This document shows, in pieces, positions 1-7,892 of a stretch of 11,421 nt of DNA (the first letter of the stretch is position 1; each line of letters starts with the position of its first letter). Made by a program: the position numbers and the translations under genes. This DNA comes from JBBIOI01 sp037443425 (GTDB lineage: Bacteria > Desulfobacterota > BSN033 > UBA1163): the NCBI GenBank assembly GCA_037443425.1, contig JBBIOI010000109.1:1-11421 (forward strand), written 5' to 3'. Below the pieces are notes generated by a model. The model ran no database searches, had not been told where the DNA came from, and saw only the letters and a list, made by a program, of their open reading frames with translations.

Positions 1-1841
1 ATGGAAGACTGAAAGAGGTTAGAAACTTTTTTTAAATCTAAATTTCCTTTTCCAATAAACTCAAATGGAGAAAATTTCTCCCCTTTCTTCCATTTCCCAT
101 TTATTAAAAATGATGATTCTCCAAACCCTACCTTTGCATCTGAAATTCTTACCTCATTATTAGAAAGATCAATCGCTGCCTTATCGATATCTATATCAAA
201 AGGGATATCACGATGATTAATCCTTAGTTTTGAAAGAAGAAATATTCCCCGATGCTCTATATCGAAGGGTTCTTTAAGTAAACATCTTAAGGAAATTTGA
301 TAATCAGCCTTGCCTGAAAGTATATTGATATTAGATAAAACCTTTTGTAGAGGCTGGCTTAATAAAGCTGAGCCTCTAAGGGAACTCAGATCAGATATAT
401 TAAGTATTCCCTCAGATTTAAGTGAAAGTATAGAGGTATTTAAAAGATTATAAAAGGCCCCGTTTAATCTTTCGAATCGAGAATTAAGAATCTTTCCTTC
501 AATATCATTTAAATATAGGTTTCCCTCTTTAAATACAAGTGCTCCTTTTAACTCCTCAAGAGAGGGAAAGTTCCATGGAAATTTTACTCGAGCACCATTT
601 AACTTCAACTCTATTGACAACACATCTTTATTAATTGGCCTATCGCAATGTTCAATTTCAGGGATCTTCCCAGAAAGCCTAACAGAGGCGATTTGGACCT
701 TACCTTCACCTTCAGCCCTGAAAATAGAATCTGAGACCTGTGGAGATAAGATTTTAAATGGAATGTACTTTTTCACCCCTGACAGGTCGAACAGATTACT
801 CTGGGCTTCAGCCTCTATCCCCATATCCTTTGAGCCAAATGAGTAGACCCTGCCACTTGCCTTAATAGAAAATTCGGGTAATTCGAGGGATAGTCTTTGA
901 ATAATTAAATTTTTTAAATCAGAGTTTAAATTGAAAGAGATATTTAGCCATCTCGGTTTCAGTGTATAAAAAAATACTTGAGGATAATCCAATAAAGGTT
1001 CTTTTAGTCTGAGCGTAGAGGAGATATTGAATGGACCATCGATTCTTCCTTGATAACTTAGACTTAGGTCTAAATCTCCAGAAAATTCTCTAAAAGGTAA
1101 GAATCTCTTAAGATAAGGCCAGAAATATGAGATATCCAATGCCTGAAGTTCTATTTTTAGGTCAGAATAAGTCTTTTTTAAATCAAACTCATCAGTATTT
1201 TGAATCGTTCCTGAGATGGAGAAACCCCCTTGCTTTTTTTTCTGTAAGAGTTTTGCTTTTAATCTAAACTCGAGATCATTAGATGATTTTGGATGTAGAT
1301 AGAGATTTAATGCACTTAGCTCGGTTTTGAATTTGCCTTCAATACTTTCGTCTAAAAATATTATCTCCCCATCCCGAAATGTTACTGAGCTTACAAAAAG
1401 ACCAGACAATGTCTTAGACCAATCCTTTTTGGGCTCTTCGTTCTGTTTTTTTATCTTCGTAATATTTAAATTCCCATCTTTATACTTAATGATTCTGATC
1501 TTTGGTCGGTCAAAATTTATCTCTTTAAAATGAATCTCCTTTTTAAGCAATGAAATCAAGCTGGGCCTAAGTAGAACCCTTTCAGATTGAAGTAAATCAA
1601 ACATAAAGGAGCTATCTCTGATTCTAATATCCTCAAAAACGATCCCGAAACCTTTAAATAGATTTAACTTTGCATTTCCTATGTAAACCTCTCTGCCTAA
1701 GGATGAACTCAATCTTTCTTGAAGGATATTTTTATAAAGAGAGGGGTCTATCAGATAGAAAAACAATACCCCTATAAGAAAACAGAAAAGGAGTACAGGT
1801 ATAAAGATCCATAGAAGTGAAAACCTTTTTCTTTTTCTCAT
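1..1841 (-). CDS. AsmA-like envelope protein, partial (C-terminus beyond left edge)
   Basis: The reading frame opens with ATG at 1841 and stays open for 613 codons to the window edge, so the N-terminus is complete and the C-terminus is missing. Residues 1-7 are basic (MRKRKRF) and are followed by one hydrophobic segment at about 8-31, an inner-membrane anchor. After it comes a long, beta-rich region with repeated hydrophobic/polar alternation. The stretch YIGNAKLNLFKGFGIVFEDI, followed by a 'FDRPKIRIIKYKDGNLNI' segment, is typical of the AsmA/YhdP/TamB superfamily. These are bridge-like proteins in the periplasm linked to phospholipid transport or outer-membrane biogenesis. An in-frame stop lies just upstream, so this is the first possible ATG. 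It starts 8 bp after comF with no clear Shine-Dalgarno, suggesting translational coupling. The exact subfamily cannot be settled without the C-terminus. Confidence 0.8.
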   Translation of the reverse strand, partial: MRKRKRFSLLWIFIPVLLFCFLIGVLFFYLIDPSLYKNILQERLSSSLGREVYIGNAKLNLFKGFGIVFEDIRIRDSSFMFDLLQSERVLLRPSLISLLKKEIHFKEINFDRPKIRIIKYKDGNLNITKIKKQNEEPKKDWSKTLSGLFVSSVTFRDGEIIFLDESIEGKFKTELSALNLYLHPKSSNDLEFRLKAKLLQKKKQGGFSISGTIQNTDEFDLKKTYSDLKIELQALDISYFWPYLKRFLPFREFSGDLDLSLSYQGRIDGPFNISSTLRLKEPLLDYPQVFFYTLKPRWLNISFNLNSDLKNLIIQRLSLELPEFSIKASGRVYSFGSKDMGIEAEAQSNLFDLSGVKKYIPFKILSPQVSDSIFRAEGEGKVQIASVRLSGKIPEIEHCDRPINKDVLSIELKLNGARVKFPWNFPSLEELKGALVFKEGNLYLNDIEGKILNSRFERLNGAFYNLLNTSILSLKSEGILNISDLSSLRGSALLSQPLQKVLSNINILSGKADYQISLRCLLKEPFDIEHRGIFLLSKLRINHRDIPFDIDIDKAAIDLSNNEVRISDAKVGFGESSFLINGKWKKGEKFSPFEFIGKGNLDLKKVSNLFQSS

Positions 1842-1849
1842 TTTTAAGT

Positions 1850-2575
1850 CTATATATTCTTAACTGTATGGGCTAAGGTTAAAACATCAACGCTTTTTGC
1901 CCCCTCGCGAATAAGGGCCTTTGAACACTCATTAACTGTAGCACCTGTGGTATAAACATCATCGATTAAAAGAATCCTTTTCCCTTCTACACCTTCCTTC
2001 TTAGCGACATCAAAACTTCCTTTTAAAACTTTCTCCCTTTCGGCCAGACCTAAATCGACTTGGGGTGTTGATGGTCTCTTTTTGATAAGTACCCTTTTCC
2101 CATATGGTATACCAGTCAATTTACTTAGTTGCTTTACAAGCAGTAGCGCTTGATTAAAACCCCGATGTCTTAGACGTGATTTGTGTAGAGGAACCGGTAT
2201 AATAAGATCAAAAAAAGGAGATGGCCAATACCGATAAAGTCCCTCTTTAATCCATTTTACAAAAAAAGGGGTTAAAGAATCTTTACCTTCATATTTCCAT
2301 TGATGGATTGCCATTCTAAGGGTCCCCTCATAGAATCCTATTGACCTTGCAATTGTAAAATATCTTTTCTTACTCATACAATCGCTGCAAGGATGATTCT
2401 CAATATCGCGAGAAAGAAAGGGGAGACCACATATAGAGCAGAAAGGAGGTTCAATCCATTTTATCCTAGAAAGACAGTCCTTACAAATGCCTTTTTCATT
2501 CTCACTTAAGAATCTATCACAGCAGGGACATTGATTGGGTAAAAAAAATTCCAATATTCTTTCGGTAAAAGACAT
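1850..2575 (-). CDS. comF: ComF family phosphoribosyltransferase
   Basis: A 241-residue protein with the usual ComF layout. An N-terminal double zinc ribbon has cysteines at 16, 19, 31 and 34 and again at 47, 50, 63 and 66. A type I phosphoribosyltransferase domain follows, with the PRPP-binding loop ILLIDDVYTTGAT at about 201-213 and the family signature HKSRLRHRGFNQA at about 131-143. ComF proteins are needed for DNA uptake during natural transformation in some bacteria, but they also occur widely in bacteria not known to be competent, so the substrate is uncertain. The gene starts 24 bp after the LapA-LapB-like gene; AAAGAG directly before the ATG is only a weak ribosome binding site. No other competence gene is present in the window. 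Confidence 0.93.
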   Translation of the reverse strand: MSFTERILEFFLPNQCPCCDRFLSENEKGICKDCLSRIKWIEPPFCSICGLPFLSRDIENHPCSDCMSKKRYFTIARSIGFYEGTLRMAIHQWKYEGKDSLTPFFVKWIKEGLYRYWPSPFFDLIIPVPLHKSRLRHRGFNQALLLVKQLSKLTGIPYGKRVLIKKRPSTPQVDLGLAEREKVLKGSFDVAKKEGVEGKRILLIDDVYTTGATVNECSKALIREGAKSVDVLTLAHTVKNI

Positions 2576-2599
2576 CTCTTTAATAAAGATCTCTTTTTT

Positions 2600-3970
2600 T
2601 TAACTACCAAAAAATATGTGAGACTCTTCAGGTAAGGATGGTATGGAAATAGTAGTGAGTTTCTCACCACTTTTAACTTGATATGTCGCCCATTTTCCGC
2701 ACTGGGGACAATATGCAATCCATTCCCTTGATTCTCTTTCACATGAACTACATATAAATGGAATGTAGGCAGTTCCGCTTAACTCAAATGTCTTTTCGAA
2801 CTCTTTTGCTGCCCTATTAAAATCTTTTTTATGGAGATAGATCTCGGCTAAAAGCCTGTGAATGGCTGGAAAATCTCTAAGTTTAAGACTTATTTCTTCA
2901 ATCTCTTCAAGTGCCTCATCAAGCATCTCGAGCTTCAAGCAGAGTTTTGCAAAGAAGAATCTCAGCTCCCAATTGTCAGGATTATGTTTAATCGCCCTCT
3001 GGTATATACGGATCAATGTGCTCGGGTCTTCTCGGCTAAGATAAAGTTCCTCTAATTTAAGAATGAATATTATGGATTTAAATCTGCTAAAGCTTTTTCC
3101 CCATACCTTACCTGCTGAGACCCACCTTCCCATTCTTAAATATATATCTCCAAGAAGGATAAACCCTGGTTGAAAGGTCTTTCTCTCCTTTATAATCTCC
3201 TTTGCCTCTTTCAAAGCCTCTTCAAGGCTTTCCTTATCCCCACGCTTAAGTAGTTCCTTAGCATACTCGTATTTTAATCCAAGGAGGAATAATGTCTCTT
3301 CTTCCTCCATCTGTTTACCCTTTATTAATTTTAATATAGACTTTTGGACTCGAATGGCATCTTGCCATCTTTTGGCCTCGTGGTAAATCTTTCTTAAATT
3401 CCTTAAAGTTTGGATATTATTCTCATCAATATTTAGTGCCTCATTCAGGATATGAATGGCCTCGTCGTATCGTTTCATCATTTGATAAAGTTCTGCCTGC
3501 CGAATCATAATCTCTATATTCCTCATGTCAATTACCCTTGCCCTCTCAAGCCAGTAAATCCCTTCATCCTTATCCCCTTCTTTGATAGCAATCTCAGAAA
3601 GCTTTATGTAAGTATCCAGCTGTGTCGGATCTTTTTTTAATGCCTCTATAAAATGGTTTTTAGCCTTTTTAAGATTTCCCCTAATAAGACAATCCATACC
3701 CCGATTCAGTTCCTCTTTTACTGATTCCGCTTTCCTTATCTGTCGTGATTGCTTATAATTTTGGACTGCGTGTCTAATATCTCTTATAATTGTTCCAATA
3801 AAGACCAGTATTGCACCAATCACAAAGGAAGAAACCATCAAAACAGGAAGGTCGGTTTCGAATATCCTCCCAAAGAGTTGAAACTCTATGGGTTTAGGAT
3901 TCTCATAGGAGAGCCATAGAAAAAAACCTACTACAAGGAATAGGAATGTGAGAAAAAGCTTTACTAACAT
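2600..3970 (-). CDS. LapA-LapB-like fusion: membrane-anchored TPR protein with C-terminal zinc ribbon
   Basis: A 456-residue protein with three parts. Residues 1-62 carry two hydrophobic segments (about 2-20 and 42-62) separated by SYENPKPIEFQLFGRIFETD, the layout of LapA (DUF1049). A basic, helical linker leads into about 300 residues of tetratricopeptide-type helix pairs (about 88-395). The C-terminus is a rubredoxin-like zinc ribbon with Cys407, Cys410, Cys421 and Cys424. In E. coli, LapB (YciM) has one membrane helix, TPRs and a rubredoxin-like domain, and controls lipopolysaccharide synthesis by presenting LpxC to the FtsH protease; LapA is a separate small protein encoded next to it. 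Here both appear joined in one chain. The LPS role is inferred by homology. It begins 1 bp after the dksA-like gene, with AAGGA about 10 bp before the ATG. Confidence 0.85.
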   Translation of the reverse strand: MLVKLFLTFLFLVVGFFLWLSYENPKPIEFQLFGRIFETDLPVLMVSSFVIGAILVFIGTIIRDIRHAVQNYKQSRQIRKAESVKEELNRGMDCLIRGNLKKAKNHFIEALKKDPTQLDTYIKLSEIAIKEGDKDEGIYWLERARVIDMRNIEIMIRQAELYQMMKRYDEAIHILNEALNIDENNIQTLRNLRKIYHEAKRWQDAIRVQKSILKLIKGKQMEEEETLFLLGLKYEYAKELLKRGDKESLEEALKEAKEIIKERKTFQPGFILLGDIYLRMGRWVSAGKVWGKSFSRFKSIIFILKLEELYLSREDPSTLIRIYQRAIKHNPDNWELRFFFAKLCLKLEMLDEALEEIEEISLKLRDFPAIHRLLAEIYLHKKDFNRAAKEFEKTFELSGTAYIPFICSSCERESREWIAYCPQCGKWATYQVKSGEKLTTISIPSLPEESHIFFGS

Positions 3971-3971
3971 T

Positions 3972-4373
3972 TTATAATCTTCCTTTTTCCAGCTTTGTCA
4001 GGCAAGGCACGCAGTACTTGGCTACAGGTCTCACTTCAAGTCTCTTTATACTTATAGGACCCCCGCATTCTTCACAGATACCATATGTACCATTTTCAAT
4101 GCGGTCAAGTGCTTCATCCACCTCCTGAAGTCTTATCCTCTCATTCTCATTAAGACTTAGAAGAAGCTGTTTGTTATAAATGGTTGTAGCCTCGTCTCCA
4201 ATATCTTGTATACCATCTTGCCCGATCTCCTTAGAGGATTCGTCAATCTGTTTGACCTCGCCAATAATCTGCTCCCTTTCCTTGAGAAGTATCTTCTTAA
4301 ACTTTTCAAGGGTCTTCTTATCAAGGCCTTTTTCAAATTCTTCCTTTTTTAAATCAGTCTCTTTTTTAACCAA
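3972..4373 (-). CDS. DksA/TraR family C4 zinc-finger regulator
   Basis: A 133-residue protein with a charged, helical N-terminal half (coiled coil) and a C-terminal zinc finger, CEECG at 100-104 and CVPC at 121-124, giving four cysteines. Between the helices DIGDEA (57-62) sits where E. coli DksA has its paired tip aspartates (DPADRA), the residues that reach into the RNA polymerase secondary channel. This supports a working role in polymerase control with ppGpp, although many bacteria carry several paralogues and this one is shorter than E. coli DksA (151 residues). The start codon is TTG, chosen because AGGAG lies 6 bp upstream and the next residues are lysine-rich as in relatives. The gene overlaps the end of rsfS by 8 bp and is followed after 1 bp by the LapA-LapB-like gene. 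Confidence 0.9.
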   Translation of the reverse strand: MVKKETDLKKEEFEKGLDKKTLEKFKKILLKEREQIIGEVKQIDESSKEIGQDGIQDIGDEATTIYNKQLLLSLNENERIRLQEVDEALDRIENGTYGICEECGGPISIKRLEVRPVAKYCVPCLTKLEKGRL

Positions 4374-4731
4374 TGTTTGCTCCTTTTTGAAAGTCTACCC
4401 TTGGGGCATCTATCCAAAGACCTTCAAGGTCATAAAATTTCCTTACTGGTTCAAGAAATATGTGGACAACTACGTCGTCATAATCCATGAGAATCCATCT
4501 ACCTTCTCTAAACCCTTCCTGACCAATTGGGTGATAACCCTCTTTTCTCATAGTTTCCTCGATTGCCTGTGCAATTGCTTGGACCTGGCGGTCAGATTTT
4601 CCACTACAAAGGAAAAAGTAATCAGTAAAGGAGACAATCCCTTTCATTTCAAGTAGTATAGGATCCTGTGCCTTCTTTTCTATTGCTGCCTTGATACAGA
4701 GAAGTGATTTTCTCTTTGAATCCTTAACCAT
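4366..4731 (-). CDS. rsfS: Ribosome silencing factor RsfS (Iojap/DUF143)
   Basis: A 121-residue protein, close to the usual 105-125 for this family. Family hallmarks are visible: DYFFLCSGKSDRQVQAIA (about 37-54), then GRWILMDYDDVVVHIF and YDLEGLW. RsfS binds ribosomal protein L14 on the 50S subunit and blocks joining with 30S, lowering translation in starvation or stationary phase. The ATG is preceded by GGGAGG with a short 2 bp gap. It follows nadD, the usual neighbour, but here a 70 bp spacer with its own promoter lies between them, so RsfS may be made separately from the upstream ribosomal-protein operon. rlmH, which often follows rsfS in related genomes, is not present here; the dksA-like gene follows instead. 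Confidence 0.95.
   Translation of the reverse strand: MVKDSKRKSLLCIKAAIEKKAQDPILLEMKGIVSFTDYFFLCSGKSDRQVQAIAQAIEETMRKEGYHPIGQEGFREGRWILMDYDDVVVHIFLEPVRKFYDLEGLWIDAPRVDFQKGANIG
4380..4384 (-). promoter_or_regulatory. Shine-Dalgarno supporting the TTG start of the dksA-like gene
   Basis: AGGAG on the minus strand lies inside the last codons of rsfS and is 6 bp from the TTG at 4373-4371. This spacing fixes TTG as the start. The placement means that ribosomes finishing rsfS pass over this site, consistent with coupled translation. Confidence 0.7.
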
Positions 4732-4757
4732 ATCCTCCCAAATTTTTTAAGTTAAAC

Positions 4758-4785
4758 ATTATAACAGAAAAAAAATAAATTACAA
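4758..4785 (-). promoter_or_regulatory. Predicted sigma70 promoter for rsfS and downstream genes
   Basis: On the minus strand a perfect -10 box TATAAT (4763-4758) lies 16 bp after TTGTAA (4785-4780, 4 of 6 matches to TTGACA), in the 70 bp gap between nadD and rsfS. Transcription would start near 4751, giving a leader of about 20 nt that contains the rsfS Shine-Dalgarno. The flanking DNA is very A/T-rich, with T runs upstream that could act as an UP element. AT richness raises the chance of accidental matches, but the position is right. Confidence 0.6.
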
Positions 4786-4801
4786 TAAAAAAATAATTAC
4801 T

Positions 4802-5479
4802 CTAACCTTTCTTGTAAAGTCCATGGGTGTTTATATATTCCTCCACCTGAGGTGGGATTAAATATTTAATAGATTTACCTTTTTCAATCAATTCACGAAC
4901 CTTAGTAGAAGAGATATCCAGAAATGTAATCTCTTTGAAATATAACATATTTCCAGACTCGTGCCTCCATGCTTGATTCTCTTTATCATATCTAAATAGA
5001 TGTTTTAGTGAGTCTGGAGGGATAAGGCCTTCCTTCTTTACACCTGGTCTTGTCATTACAATAAAATTGCACAGTGAAAAAAGATTCTCGAAATCCTTCC
5101 ATGTCTCAATCTCTTCAAATGCATCTCCACCAAGGATAAAATATAGGGGGTCGTCATACTTCTTTTTATAATAATTAATGGTGTCGATTGAATAGGACTT
5201 TCCAGGCCTTTTAAGTTCAATATCATCTATAGAAAAATACTGGTTCTCTGAAATCGCCCTCTTTACCATCTCGAAGCGGTGTCGGGCATCTATCAATTCA
5301 TCAGGACTTTTATGTGGAGGAATTGACGATGGTATGAATATTATTACCGTGAGATTAAAGGCCTCACGAATCTCTTCAGCCCCCCTTAGATGACCTATAT
5401 GAATGGGATTAAAGGTTCCTCCAAATAATCCTATCTTCTTTCTTCTCTCTATTATTTTAATATCGAAATCTCCTGCCAA
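4802..5479 (-). CDS. nadD: Nicotinate-nucleotide adenylyltransferase NadD
   Basis: This enzyme transfers AMP from ATP to nicotinate mononucleotide, making deamido-NAD in NAD biosynthesis. The nucleotidyltransferase signature GGTFNPIHIGH is at 20-30 (numbered from the TTG at 5479), GGDAF at 117-121, and the C-terminal ISSTKVRE motif at 189-196. The length of 225 includes about 14 residues more than usual before IGLFGGTF. No ATG or GTG exists in frame between the upstream stop (5491) and the core motif. TTG at 5479 is the only standard start, yet it has no Shine-Dalgarno at a normal distance, while AGGAG inside the frame (5474-5470) sits 8 bp before an ATT codon (5461). The true start is therefore uncertain. 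It lies 19 bp after proA in the usual gene order. Confidence 0.95.
   Translation of the reverse strand: MAGDFDIKIIERRKKIGLFGGTFNPIHIGHLRGAEEIREAFNLTVIIFIPSSIPPHKSPDELIDARHRFEMVKRAISENQYFSIDDIELKRPGKSYSIDTINYYKKKYDDPLYFILGGDAFEEIETWKDFENLFSLCNFIVMTRPGVKKEGLIPPDSLKHLFRYDKENQAWRHESGNMLYFKEITFLDISSTKVRELIEKGKSIKYLIPPQVEEYINTHGLYKKG
5470..5474 (-). promoter_or_regulatory. Shine-Dalgarno-like AGGAG inside the nadD 5' end
   Basis: AGGAG on the minus strand lies 3 bp downstream of the TTG proposed as the nadD start and 8 bp upstream of ATT at 5461-5459. Its position would suit initiation at that non-standard ATT codon, giving a protein with a more typical N-terminus. Whether it is used cannot be told from sequence. 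Confidence 0.4.
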
Positions 5480-5498
5480 TCTTAAATTTTATAAAAAA

Positions 5499-6749
5499 CT
5501 AACTCCTGATCTGTCCTTCTCCATAAACAATTATCTTTGTAGTTGTTAGCTCTTCGAGACCCATCGGACCAAAGGCATGAAGCTTAGATGTACTTATACC
5601 TATTTCAGCACCGAAACCCAATTCATAACCATCATTGAATCTTGTTGATGCATTAACCAATACACAAGACGAATTCACTTCTCTAAGAAATTTTTGGGCA
5701 TTTCTATAATTTGAGGTTATGATCGACTCTGTATGGGAAGAACCATAAGTCGATATATGTGTTATGGCTTCATCAATCCCATCAACTACCTTAATTGATA
5801 AGATAAGATCGAGATATTCCTGATACCAATCCTCCTCTCCTGCCTCCTTTATATTTTGAATAATCTTTCTTGTCGCTGGACAGCCCCTGAGTTCAACACC
5901 CTCTTTTTCCATGGCCTCTGAGATCTTTGGTAAAAACTCCTCTGCTATATTTTTATGTACGAGCAGGGTCTCCATTGCATTACAAACAGCTGGTTTCTGA
6001 ACCTTTGCATTTATGCATATTCTTATGGCCATATCAATGTCAGCAGACTCATCTACAAAAATATGACAGACCCCTTTGTAATGTTTTATTATGGGAATTT
6101 TTGAGTTTTGTGTAACAAAACGGATTAACTCCTCACCTCCTCTTGGAATGATGAGGTCAATCTCATCTTCGAGCTGGAGCATCTCCTTAACAGCCTCTCT
6201 ATCCTTATGCGGTAATAATTGGACAGCCTCCTTTGGAATCCCGACTCGACCAAGGGATTCCTGTATGATTTTAACAATTGCAGCATTTGAATTAAAAGCC
6301 TCATGACCTCCACGGAGGATTACACTGTTTCCTGATTTAAGACAGAGCCCTGAGGCATCAGCAGTTACATTAGGCCTTGACTCATATATCATTCCTATAA
6401 CGCCAATAGGGATCCTCATCCTTCCAACCATTAGACCATTTGGTCTCCTCCACATCTTTACAATTTCACCTACAGGATCAGGAAGATAGGCAACCTGTCT
6501 AAGGCCTTCTGCCATTGCATGGATGGTTTGTTCGTTTAATTTTAGCCGATCGATCATGGCTCGTGAGATATTCTCATGCCTCTTGGCCTCATCTATATCC
6601 TTGAGATTTTCTGAAATTAGCATCTCCCTATTGGACTCAAGCCCTTTGGCTATTTCAAAGAGCGCCTTATTTTTAGTCTCTGTAGAAAGTCGCGAAAGTT
6701 GGTATGATACCTCTTTAGCCTTTTTGGCAATATCTCTTATACTTTCCAT
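5499..6749 (-). CDS. proA: Gamma-glutamyl phosphate reductase ProA
   Basis: Second step of proline synthesis: NADPH-dependent reduction of glutamyl 5-phosphate to glutamate semialdehyde, in the cytoplasm. The 416-residue length is normal for the family. The catalytic cysteine is Cys256 in QKPAVCNAMETLLVH. Other conserved blocks are RIPIGVIGMIYESRPNVT (about 112-129), GNSVILRGGHEA (140-151) and the C-terminal RFNDGYELGFGAEIGIST. It starts with ATG 3 bp after the proB stop and has no evident Shine-Dalgarno of its own, suggesting that it is translated by ribosomes leaving proB. ProB and ProA form a complex in several bacteria because the phosphate intermediate is unstable, which fits the tight coupling. 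Confidence 0.98.
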   Translation of the reverse strand: MESIRDIAKKAKEVSYQLSRLSTETKNKALFEIAKGLESNREMLISENLKDIDEAKRHENISRAMIDRLKLNEQTIHAMAEGLRQVAYLPDPVGEIVKMWRRPNGLMVGRMRIPIGVIGMIYESRPNVTADASGLCLKSGNSVILRGGHEAFNSNAAIVKIIQESLGRVGIPKEAVQLLPHKDREAVKEMLQLEDEIDLIIPRGGEELIRFVTQNSKIPIIKHYKGVCHIFVDESADIDMAIRICINAKVQKPAVCNAMETLLVHKNIAEEFLPKISEAMEKEGVELRGCPATRKIIQNIKEAGEEDWYQEYLDLILSIKVVDGIDEAITHISTYGSSHTESIITSNYRNAQKFLREVNSSCVLVNASTRFNDGYELGFGAEIGISTSKLHAFGPMGLEELTTTKIIVYGEGQIRS

Positions 6750-6752
6750 ATA

Positions 6753-7892
6753 TTACAAAACTACTAAATCATCCCTATGGATTACTTCATCTGAATATTT
6801 ATATCCTAAGGATTTCTCAATCTCGTCTGTCTTTAAACCTTTTATTTTATCAAGTTCTTTTGAGTTATAATTAACGATCCCTCTAGCGAATTCTTTACCT
6901 TTAGGTCCAATCAATGTTACAGAATCCCCTCGCTCAAATGACCCTCTTATCTTGACAATACCTGAAGGGAGAAGGCTTTTCCCCTCTTGAACTATTGCCT
7001 TCTTAGCGCCCTCGTCTACTATTAGATCACCTTTCGGCTTTAAATTAAAGGCAATCCAGTGCTTCCTACTACTAAGTTTTATCCTTTTTGGAAGGATAAG
7101 GGTTCCAACCTCCTCTCCTTTAAGAATCCTTTGAATAACATCCCTTTTTGTGCCAAGTGCAATAACTGTCGGTATACCAAATCGTGATGCCTTTTGGGCT
7201 GCCTGAATTTTACTTGCAACACCTCCAACGCTCCATTTTCCTTTAGAGTCTTCGATATCTTTCCTTATCTCTAATTCATCTATATCTTTTACTAAAGAGA
7301 TACACTTAGCATTTTGATCTAACTTTGGATCTGAATTAAATAGTCCATCAATATCGGTCAGTATGATTAGTAAATCTGCTTCAATAAGATTCGTAATTAA
7401 AGCAGATAGATTATCGTTATCTCCAAATTTAATCTCATCTACAACAACTGTATCATTTTCATTTATAATTGGAATCACTCCAAGCTCGAGAAGATTAAGC
7501 ATGGTATTACGGGCATTAAGAAATCTTTTTCTATGACTCAGGTCATCATGGGTAAGAAGGATCTGTGCAACCATCTGGTTGTATCGAGAAAAAAATTTTT
7601 CATATATATTCATTAGACGACTCTGGCCTATAGCTGCAGTGGCTTGCTTCTGGGTTATTGATATTGGTCGGTTTCTTAAACCTAACTTCTCCATGCCCGC
7701 AGCAATAGCACCTGAGGAGACAAGGGCTATCTCATAACCCTGTCTCTTGAGATTTGATATCTCTTTGGCCAATTTTGAAAAGACATTGTAATGAAGTCCC
7801 TTATCTGTTGAGGCCAGTATACTTGAACCAACTTTGATAACAATTCTTTTTATATCTCTAAGTATCTCTTTTCTTATGTCTTTATTATTCAT
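6753..7892 (-). CDS. proB: Glutamate 5-kinase ProB with C-terminal PUA domain
   Basis: First committed step of proline synthesis: ATP-dependent phosphorylation of glutamate. The amino acid kinase domain shows KVGSS (20-24), LVSSGAIAAGMEKLG (57-71), INENDTVVVDEIKFGDND (143-160) and GGVASKIQAA (223-232). A PUA domain occupies about 285-370, so this is the long form (379 residues), like the E. coli enzyme. The catalytic domain of long-form enzymes is usually feedback-inhibited by proline; I cannot judge sensitivity here. The ATG overlaps the obgE stop by one base (TAATG), indicating translational coupling with the upstream GTPase gene. Confidence 0.98.
   Translation of the reverse strand: MNNKDIRKEILRDIKRIVIKVGSSILASTDKGLHYNVFSKLAKEISNLKRQGYEIALVSSGAIAAGMEKLGLRNRPISITQKQATAAIGQSRLMNIYEKFFSRYNQMVAQILLTHDDLSHRKRFLNARNTMLNLLELGVIPIINENDTVVVDEIKFGDNDNLSALITNLIEADLLIILTDIDGLFNSDPKLDQNAKCISLVKDIDELEIRKDIEDSKGKWSVGGVASKIQAAQKASRFGIPTVIALGTKRDVIQRILKGEEVGTLILPKRIKLSSRKHWIAFNLKPKGDLIVDEGAKKAIVQEGKSLLPSGIVKIRGSFERGDSVTLIGPKGKEFARGIVNYNSKELDKIKGLKTDEIEKSLGYKYSDEVIHRDDLVVL

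Noticed and set aside
1327..1533. Plus-strand open frame of 68 codons
   Set aside because: Antisense inside the AsmA-like gene, which is continuously open on the minus strand from 1841 to the edge.
1850..2575. Competence (DNA-uptake) operon
   Set aside because: comF alone is not evidence of competence; no other uptake gene is in the window and ComF-type proteins are widespread.
4180..4656. Plus-strand open frame of 158 codons
   Set aside because: It lies antisense across rsfS and the dksA-like gene, both of which are confirmed by family motifs. Its Ser/Phe/Leu-rich translation is what an antisense reading of lysine- and glutamate-rich genes gives.
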